DNA of 64,000 nt from Allium sativum. Lineage: Eukaryota; Streptophyta; Magnoliopsida; Asparagales; Amaryllidaceae. The stretch is from the NCBI GenBank assembly GCA_030737875.1, contig CM060925.1, positions 485,313,514 to 485,377,513 on the forward strand, in the 5' to 3' direction. Of the stretch, positions 55,760-64,000 are shown piece by piece. The notes under the pieces are model-generated. The model searched no databases and was not told the origin of the DNA. It was given only the letters and a program-made list of their open reading frames with translations. Made by a program: the position numbers and the translations under genes. Every line of letters begins with the position of its first letter. The first letter of the stretch is position 1.

Positions 55760-57880
55760 TACGTGGAAGCCTCCTGCTTGTCTCCGGTGCAGCTACTCGT
55801 GCATACCACCTAACCTGTCTCTAGTCTGCTCGTGAGAGCACCCAGAGTAATAAGAAGAGACATAAAACTCTGGGTCAGACAAAAAGTCTGGTATGAGCGA
55901 TAAGCAGCTAAATAGATCAATAACAGGTATACTAAACCACACCTAAACCTGCAACCAATTAGTTAGCACTACATACCGTACAATACTCTAAGGTGCCACT
56001 AAACAGATGGCGTAAAGAATACGGGGGTGGGGGTGTGCATGTCATAGTGATGACAAACAAATCAAACATAGCAACCATCCTCACATCTCTCACTCAGTGC
56101 GTAAAGCATACGATGTCCGCCACTATCAATCACTAGACTCATCGAAGTAGTGACGGAGTTCGACTTGTACAACTACTACTACTACCAGGCTCACCCCATG
56201 GAGTCATGACTAAACCTTTACAAACGACCCCACTTCATTGGTCTATAGCCCTTCAGTCGTACCTAGACCACTGTGGCCCTGAATCCGTTCACGTACTCCA
56301 CATAGTGATCCAAAGTTATAGACATAGACAACCCCTTATCACGCGTCCCGCAGCAAAGCCCAACTCATGAAGTTAACTCGTTGTTTCCCAACTGGATCCT
56401 GAGGACAAACTTCCCACTTGGACTACTTTTGCATCTCGGGTTTTTGGTCTTCCCCTTCTTCTCCGGATCGGTCTTCATTTCTTCACTTCACTTTGCTTCA
56501 AGTCGTGGTCACCAACTCCTCAGTTCGGATCGGAATACCCCATGCGGGTCGGGTCGGGTCGTGCTCCTCCAACTCGTGACTCATCGTCAGGTCCTACTTG
56601 TGATGCAACGCCATTGTCTCGGAGTCCACTAAGCGGCTCGGATCGCATACTCCTCCCTAAGCAATGGGATCAGTTCGGAAGTGGTCTCCCTTCGAGGTAC
56701 AAGAAGCTCAAGCCCTCCTCTCTGCTCCGGGTCGGATCGAGGAACTTCCGGCGGATCGGTTCGGGAGTGAACATTCGGGTCGGGTCGGGTTCCATCACCA
56801 CAAGCGGATCGTTTCGGAGAAGGTGTTGCGATCGGGTAAGAGGAGCCGATCCGGTCTGGGTATTTTCCTACACTTTGTCCACCAAGCTGTTTACGCCATT
56901 TGACGGCGTTTTCAACCAATCTAACACTTCTAGATAGTCACAAATCAAACCATACAGTCATAGCAACATATATAATCATCCATAAACAGCGAAACAACAA
57001 TCATAGCATGTAAAATGGATCAAACATACCCAAAACCCCAAATTTTCCCTTAAGCATGTTTTGGAAAAACTAATGATATGATTAGTAAAACTTAACCAAA
57101 CCCAACCAAATTTCTAACAGAGGTCCAAAACATTACTTTTGAATTTAAAATATTTTTCCAGAATTTTATCATGTTTAGATTCGGTAATTAACACTAATTA
57201 TCCTTAAATAACCATAATTAGTGAGGAACTATGCAAATCACTCACCTTGACCACAAATAAAATACCAAATCTGAAATGAATCTCTGTTTGGCGCCGTTCC
57301 CAATACAACATAGCAGCTTTAACCTTGCTTTGGTGTTAATCCTCTTTAATTCGATGTTGCTAAGCTTAATCCTTGATTAGAAAGTGATTTGGAGATGTTT
57401 TAGTGGTTGGAGGCCATTATTAGGGTTCTTAGGAGGTAAATGGCGGCTAGAAAACTGAAATGAAATGGAAACCTAACTCATTTCAGCCTCCCCATAACCC
57501 TAATCCCGAAATGAGTTATGGGCCCATTTACTAATCACCTCATTTGGCCCGGTTAAGCAGTTTTTTACCATCTGAAACTTGTTTCAGCCATATCTCTCAA
57601 ACGGTGAGTCCGTTTGGCTAATGTGACCACTCTACGGAAAGGTAAACCATCATCCGGAGCCAACGGAAGTGGTTTTAGGTCAAAACTCCTTTCTAATCAA
57701 AAGTTATGGCCAAAACAATATCAGCTAGGGGCAAAATGGTCATTTAAAAAGCGCCAAAAATCATGAACATGGGAAATGACCCCAATAGTCGTTTCCCAAA
57801 GTTACATGACCGTACGACTCCGTATGTGAAAGAAATAAATACTCTATGATCCTATGATGCGTAAAATGTGGGTCGTTACA
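55672..57880 (-). repeat. Element C 3' LTR, second piece
   Basis: Continues the LTR begun at 31669; together about 2,506 bp, close to E's 2,512. Ends (LTR start, reverse) with GTGGGTCGTTACA at 57880. Homologous to E's LTR throughout: GGATCGG/GGGTCGG tract (56460-56870), TGCTC-GTGA-GAGCA with CCCAGAGT..ACTCTGGG (55827-55874), CAGAC-AAAAA-GTCTG (55876-55890), and a donor-like GGTGAGTG on the minus strand near 57243. A TA run at about 55723-55757 is private to C. Confidence 0.88.
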
Positions 57881-57915
57881 CTCTCCCCCCCTTAAGAAAT
57901 TTCGTCCCCAAAATT
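57881..57915 (-). other. PPT and PPT-proximal hairpin of C
   Basis: CTCTCCCCCCCTTAAG (reverse of the polypurine tract), then AATTTCG-TCCC-CAAAATT (57898-57915), one arm position being a G-U wobble in RNA. Confidence 0.75.
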
Positions 57916-58039
57916 CCTTAACCCAAAACATACAAAGGATCCCACATGCCCACCAGCCACATACAATAATCAAACATGCAAAACATATAAAACAAGCCTA
58001 TCCTAGCATGCGGAAAGACTAAATCGAAACTGTAATCTT

Positions 58040-59548
58040 ACCAGGCGAAGAGTTCTGGATACGTATTCTTAATGCTCTCCTCTGTCTCCCAAGTACAGTC
58101 ATTCTCATGCTCGCCTCACTGAACTTTGACTAGATTCACCGCTTTCCTTCGAAGTTGCTTCGTATCGTTCCCAACAATACGCATAGGCTTGCGGTTCCCT
58201 ACCGCCTCGGATTCAACTTCGATATCATCCAACTGATCAGGTGAAATAGCCACATCTGGGTCGTATACGAACTTCCTTAACTGGGAAACATGAAATACGT
58301 TGTGAACTCCTGCCATCTTCTCTAGTAATTCAACTTTGTATGCCAAATTCCCAATTTGCTCAAGAACTGGGAATGGACCAACAAGTCTTGGTGCTAACTT
58401 GCCTCTCCTGCCAAATCGTATCACGCTCTTCAACGGAGAAATTTTGACAAACACCAAGTCGCCAATGGAGAACTTTAATTATCTTCTCCTCTTATCAGCA
58501 TAACTTTTCTGCCTATCTTGGGTAGCCTTCATTCGCTGTTGGATAACCTTGATCTTGTCTGATGTTTCTCTTATTACTTCTGGTCCAAGCACATATTTCT
58601 CACCGGTCCCTAACCAGCAGGACGGTGAGTTACACGGTCTTCCGTACAAAGCTTCAAATGGAGCCATACCAATATTGGATTGATAACTATTATTGTACGC
58701 GAACTCTACTAGATACAAATAGTCATCCCATGATCCACCAAAGTCCAATACACAGGCTCTCAAGAGGTCTTCTAATATACGATTCACCCTCTTTGTTTGA
58801 CCGTCGGTTTGAGGATGATATGAGGTACTGAGATGTAGTTCTGATCCTAACGCCTCTTATAAGCTCTTCCAAAATCCACTAGTGAACAACGGATCTCGGT
58901 CACTCACAATGCCTTTGGGTATTCCATGAAATCTCACTACCCACTTTACATATAGTTCAGCTAACTTAGCTACCGTCCTGTTTGACTTGATGGGTATAAA
59001 CCTTGCACTCTTAGTCAATCGGTCCACAATCACCCAAATGCTATCATGGCCCGATCTAGTCCTTGGTAACCCATCAATGAAATCCATTGACACTTGTTCC
59101 CATTTCCATTCTGGAATTTCTAATGGTTGCAACAAACCACTAGGCTTCTTTTGCTCAGCTTTAACCAGCTAGCAATTCATGCATTTGGATATAAACTTCC
59201 CAATGTCTCTTTTCATCCCTTCCCAGTAGTAGGTTTGCTTCATGTCTCGATACATCTTGTTACCATCGGGGTGTATAGTTAGTTTTGAGTGATGACATTC
59301 TCTAAGCACTTCATCTCTCAATCCATTGACATTGGGTACAACTAGTCTTCCATTCTTCCTAAGCCATCCATCTCGATCAATCCCATACTTGTTCATCTCT
59401 CCATCGATTTCCATCTCTAACTTTGAGATGATTTCCAATAGTTAGGATCGTCCCTCTGACTGGAACCAATCCGTTCAATCAAAGTGGGTCTGATCGTCAA
59501 ACTTGCTAACATTTCTGGATCCAACTTGCAATTTGGTCTGAAATCATA
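58040..59548 (-). pseudogene. Element C pol fragment: integrase and chromodomain, several stops
   Basis: Reverse frame, mostly unbroken except for nonsense codons. Pieces at 59438-59169 (zinc site: HHSKLTIHPDGNKMYRDMK), 59135-58857 (core: MDFIDGLPRTRS, SDRDPLFTSGFW), 58787-58479 ([20 protein letters not shown]) and 58457-58116 (VFHVSQLRKF, VKVQ) share one phase, then a chromodomain tail to about 58040. The usual glutamate region lies in a short gap near 58790-58850. The RNase H-INT linker reaches 59548, where F interrupts. The upstream pol, gag and 5' LTR must lie beyond the right edge. It carries what E lacks. Confidence 0.88.
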
Positions 59549-60429
59549 TGTAACACCCCACATTCGTTAAGGTCACTCACAAAGGGAATGCCTTAACTTC
59601 AATGGAGCATTATGGGTACTGGAACAGAAATATTACAAGGCAGACATATATAAAACAACGGAAAAGTAAAGTGGAAGTACTTCAAATCATTTATTAAATA
59701 AAATTATTTACATTAAAGAGCCCATCAACTTCCAATACCCAAATACATAGCTAAAATATCTGTCGTGCTCAAAAACAAAGAAGCATAAATATAAGTTATA
59801 GTATTCCCCAATAAAGCAAAGCAAGCCATAGCCAAGAGAAATCCAAGCCTTGCATGAAAGAGCCTTGGAGCTTGGTAAGGTCCGAACTAAGCTGTATTCC
59901 CACCCTGCGAACCTGGGGGGGAAACGGAAGAAAAAGAGGCGAAACAAAACGGGTCAGTCATGAAGACTGAGTAAGTTCTTGTGACCTTCAGCATAAAAAT
60001 AGGTAAAGATAACATGGCATGAATAAACTGAAAGTAAACATAAGCATGATGACAAGGCAGGCAAGATAAACTAAGATAACAAGATAAACTATGCTAACAA
60101 GATAAACTAAGGTAACAAGATAAACTTCTGGCACGATGAATTAAGTATAACATCACATAATTCCTATCAAGTATCACATCGCATGGTTTCTATCAAGAAT
60201 AACATCGCAAGGTTTCTAAGCTTCACCATTAAAATGATATCTATTTGCTCTGCACCACCTAACTAGCATCCTCATAAGTGTCTTACATGGAGTGATTCGT
60301 ATTCCTACTAGTGTCCCAACTAGTAGCACGTGTTATATAATAATTACAACGTGATCCCAATCCCCGCAATTATGGTAGCCTTCAGGTGTACATCGATTAT
60401 GAGGATTCTACCTTGATCACCCCAATGGC

Positions 60430-60800
60430 CATGTATATATTCGATGCACCCTTACTACCCTATCGATCGGCTCCCTACTTGACCTAGTTCTCGTTTGTGT
60501 CACGCGGCCCCTTACTTGTAGATACCTGTGCTGGTCCCACCATGGGGTGTATCAAGTCCCATGGTGGCAACCCTGACACAATCAAGATGCACAGCTTTAT
60601 ACCTACTGATGCCCAGTGGCTAAATTTTCTGCGCCGAAGTGTGTGCACGCCCGCACTCCGTTAGAACCTGCACTGCTGCACCAACCGCCGCTAATTTGAC
60701 CTCTTATAATCAGCCCAGTAATCGTGCCCCACCCTGCCTAGCTCAGGGTTTCGTTGATACCTAATGTGGGTTACTGCTGAAATGGGTCCCCGTTACTAGG
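60430..60800 (-). other. Conserved block with CCACCATGGG hairpin, LTR F
   Basis: Reverse complement aligns with 34490-34830 of A and 39985-40290 of B. It contains CCACCATGGG-N10-CCCCATGGTGG around 60537-60568, and the repeated phrases TAATCGTGCCCCACCCTGCC and CTTCGGCGCAGAAAA-like text. No coding function. Confidence 0.7.
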
Positions 60801-60815
60801 TTTTTCTAATGGTTA

Positions 60816-61640
60816 AGTCTGTGGGCCTATATTCTATGATATTACCCACCAACCCTGATGTGTACCTAACCCCGCTACTGATGTGTATTTAATGGTTAAG
60901 TCTGTGGGCCTATATTCTCTGATATTACCCACCAACCCGATATGTACTTAACCCCGCTACTGATTCAAGCATGTGTATTTAATGGTTAAGTGTATGTGGG
61001 CGTATATTTACTAATATTACCCACCAACCCGAAATGTACTTAACCCTCTCCGTCCATTACGTTAAATTGGTTAAGTGTTTTCTCTTGTTTTACTTAACCC
61101 TACCACACATCATGTTATATTGGTTAAGTGTTGTTCCTTGTGTTACTTAACCCTACCGCAAGTCTTGTTATACTGGCTAAGTGTTCTCCCTTGTGTTAAC
61201 TTAACCCCACCGCATGTCATGTCATATTGGTTAAGTGTATATTGACTTAGCCCACCTACCTATCATGTTGTGACAGTTAAGTGTTACCCTCTGTTGTTAC
61301 TTAACCTTACCACACATCACGTTATATTGGTTAAGTGCATGTTAACTTAACCCCATCCACCAGTCGTATTATAATGGTTAAGTGTTACTCTCGTGTGTTT
61401 ACTTAACCCTACCACGCATCAGGTTATATCGATTGGGTGTTATCAACCTATTCAAGTTAGCCCAACCCATCCGTCAGTCACGTTATAACGGTTAAGTGTT
61501 ATTAGCTTAGCCACGTTACTTAACCCACCCACTCATATCATATTGGTTAAGTGTCATTAGTCTAGTCATATTACTTAACCCACACATTGGTCTGATCAAC
61601 AGTTATGTTGGTTGAGCCTGCACTTATAAGTTTTACATGT
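60816..61640 (-). repeat. Palindromic minisatellite GGTTAAGT..ACTTAACC in LTR F
   Basis: About 15 units of 40-70 bp, each with GGTTAAGT and downstream ACTTAACC. Confidence 0.82.
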
Positions 61641-61772
61641 TCTTAACTCACACCGGTTAGGTCCACATTTATATGACAAATTTCAATGTCATGTCACCTA
61701 ACCCTCTAACCATACCCACGTCTTATTATGGTTAGTATTCCTTAATTCATTCATTATGACGAACGAATCATG

Positions 61773-61985
61773 ACCTCTCACATTAGACCGTGCATTTTGT
61801 GGCCACTGGATTTGCCGGGCGGTTCCGGGCAGATTTACACCACAAACTGGGTCTAACCTCGTGTCATAAACCGTTACGCCTACAATTCGGCCTTCGACCT
61901 CTCACATTAGACTGGCACTTTGTGGCTACTGGATTTGCCGGGCGGTTCCGGGCAGATTTACACCACAAACTGAGTCTAACCTCGT
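61773..61985 (-). other. Twin covarying hairpins in LTR F
   Basis: On the + strand, copy 1: TTAGACC (61783-61789)/GGTCTAA (61850-61856) outside TTTGTGG (61796-61802)/CCACAAA (61840-61846). Copy 2: TTAGACT (61907-61913)/AGTCTAA (61973-61979) outside TTTGTGG (61919-61925)/CCACAAA (61963-61969). Loop core GCCGGGCGGTTCCGGGCAGA in both. Confidence 0.82.
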
Positions 61986-63884
61986 GTCAAAGGTTCATTA
62001 ATGGTCGTATTCCACCCAAAACCCCAATATCAGTTCATGTGTTTAACATATATAAATGTTCATGATTCATGTTTTTGCCCAAAACGTATTCCCAAATTAT
62101 TATCATAATTTACTATAAGGTTATGCCAAATTATAGCCTCCTATTTCCAATACATACCAACTACCCAAAACCCAACTTAGGCGCGTTCATGTAAAACTTT
62201 CTCCAAATCATAAATTATCATATATGTTTCTACTCCAAATTTTACATAATTAACATATGCCCAAGTTCTAGGTTACATGTCAGTTTTACATATACCCAAT
62301 TCATACCAAATTTACATATGTTCAATTCATGCCGTTTTACATGTATGCAAATTTTATGCCAATTTACACATATATCAAGTTTAATACCGTTTTACATATG
62401 TCAAGATTCATGATCTACATGTTTACAAAGATATGCTTAATTTATATAGATCCAGTTTTATACCCAAAATTACATGTTTAACATGTTTACACCAATTTAC
62501 CCATAACAAGTTCTAGCCAAATTACATATATCAAGATCCATGTCAAACTATATATGCCAATCCCCATTCTTGCAATTACTATTACAATGACAATACTTGA
62601 TTCACATGTTACATTACATAGATCCAAATTTATGCCAAATTCCATGCATATAATATTTATGCAAACTTCCTCATAACAAGATTATACCAAAATTTACATA
62701 TCAAGCCCAAACTTGCAAATACAATCCAATTTCATGTTGCCAATAATTCCATCATATTCATATAGGCAATTATCCCATAATTCCCCCGTATACGTATCGT
62801 ACGCAAATCGCGGTTTTAGGCCAAGGTCCGAAATTGACCAAGGTTCATCAAAAGAAAATAAATAGGGGAAAGGTAGAATCTTGCATCAAAATAAGGTCGG
62901 AGAATAAAACATCATCACAGGCATATTAAGATTACAACAGGCTGAATAGATTATGAACTTGTCATGAGAATAAAGATAGACAAGTCAAAAACTCAAGATT
63001 CAAGAAACAATAGAAATAGTTCTGGATCGATAAACATACTTAGATCCAATTTCACTTTAATTCAATGCCATATTATAATCAAATATTTAAATCGGAAAAT
63101 AACTAGAACTTACAGAGCATGGCTAGCGAATTAAGAACTGAAATTTGTTGATTTATTATCTTGAATCATTGTAGAAGCCTTGTTCTTCGAATTAAATTGT
63201 GTATGAAAGCTTTGTCCTTATAATTGATTGGAGTTTGAAAGCTTAGGAAGAAGATTAGAGACGGCGGCCATGATCAAGAGGAAGTCCAGCAACATAACGG
63301 TGTAAGAATGATTTGTTGTGAGTTAGGCTAGGTCTAGGTGTTATTTTATAGGTGAATAGGGTGATTTAGAGCCTTTAGATCAGTCCAGAAGTCATCAGAA
63401 TCGCACAGCTCGAATACACATCATCTAGCCACTCAAAAGAAGACACGTCACCTCGGAACACTCCAGAATTCGGTGCTGGATTTGTATGGGCACACTTGGC
63501 AGGTGCGCCAGTGTATTTTTGTACTGGCGCACTTCACAAGTGCGCCAGTGTATTCTGGACTGTTTTCGGTTTTTCTGCCTAACTTCGTTCGTCCATATCT
63601 TCTTCATACGGTATCCGATTTTCGAAAACTCGGACTCTATTTCACGTATTTTTCCGAGAGGAACGCAATAGTGATGTCCATTTTACCTAATTCCTGATTC
63701 TTGAATTAGTTATCCTTATTTTACTATCTTTTCCGTTACATACGTCGTTATCGAACTAATTTTTCTTCTCTTCCATGTATTAATTAATTCTCCTTATGCA
63801 TCACCATTATTTACCTATCATAAGCATATTTTCATATATTTTATTTCATTTTTAATTATATTAAAAAAAATACGGGGTGTTACA

Positions 63885-64000
63885 TTCTCCCCTCCTTAAA
63901 GGATTTCGTCCCCGAAATCTTCAAGTTAAGAAGAATGTGTCCTACCATCCATCATCCATCTACTCAATCATCAATCACAGGCATTCATTGTCCTTAGGAG
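63885..64000 (-). mobile_element. Start of element F interior (PPT and hairpin), cut by edge
   Basis: TTCTCCCCTCCTTAA is the reversed polypurine tract; GATTTCG-TCCC-CGAAATC (63902-63919) is the PPT-proximal hairpin. The rest of F lies to the right of the window. Confidence 0.85.

Larger units (their letters stand above)
59549..63884 (-). repeat. Reverse 3' LTR of element F
   Basis: 4,336 bp from TGTAACACCCCAC to CGGGGTGTTACA. TCATA (59544-59548) is the likely TSD; its partner is outside. In LTR sense: TATAAAAT (63350-63343), donor-like CT|GTAAGT (GT at 63113), AT-rich stretch, twin hairpins (61985-61773), GGTTAAGT array (61640-60816), conserved block (60800-60430), CAGTC-TTCAT-GACTG (59969-59955) and C-run ending CAG|GT (about 59912). 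Same family as F'. Confidence 0.9.

Noticed and set aside
55431..55824. Frames with YIYIYIY runs near 55.5-55.8 kb (also 3.6-4.0 and 9.3-9.5 kb)
   Set aside because: Created by TA microsatellites.

Overview
The window is nuclear DNA of a flowering plant, probably a eudicot; I cannot name the species. It holds one ordinary gene, an intron-less mTERF-family organellar protein (17.8-19.05 kb). Almost all the rest is LTR retrotransposon DNA. The elements are Ty3/gypsy chromoviruses that look like the Tekay/Del clade: LTRs of 2.5-4.3 kb starting TGTAAC.., an initiator-tRNA-Met primer site TGGTATCAGAGC, two CCHC knuckles, PR-RT-RNaseH-INT order and a C-terminal chromodomain. Letters A-J and F' are my own labels.

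Layout. 1-4055: reverse LTR (F'), cut by the window edge and inserted in the 5' LTR of G. 4056-11044: G, a non-coding element with a 0.8 kb interior and a 5.8 kb 3' LTR. 11.0-16.1 kb: unclassified repeats ending in a short 3' LTR (15496-16136). 16683-17228: TIR element. 17838-19052: mTERF gene. 19819-21706 and 30251-30780: decayed reverse chromovirus D, carrying a Mutator-like MITE (20070-20504) and split by E (21707-30250). E has LTRs differing at one base in 2,512, an open gag, and most of pol replaced by a short-hairpin array. 30804-31668: three truncated LTR starts (H, I, J). 31669-31965 plus 55672-59548: reverse element C, a relative of E with pol. Inside C's LTR sits A (31966-55666, TSD GGAAG), and inside A's pol sits B (37869-49148, TSD GATTG). 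A's 3' LTR holds a 272-bp hAT-like MITE. 59549-63884: reverse LTR of F, inserted in C's pol and running off the right edge.

Function. A, B and C have gag-pol frames broken by stop codons rather than large deletions. E lacks enzymes and could only move with help; C-type elements are the obvious supplier.

The most interesting signal is structural. LTRs of four families (A, B, F, F') carry a tandem pair of ~80-nt two-stem hairpins whose stem sequences differ between copies while pairing is kept. E carries an array of short hairpins with an NGG/TAG triloop and covarying arms. A splice donor after the TATA box and an acceptor directly before the gag ATG suggest a spliced gag mRNA that skips the structured leader. 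These are readings by eye; RNA data and genome-wide alignments would settle them.
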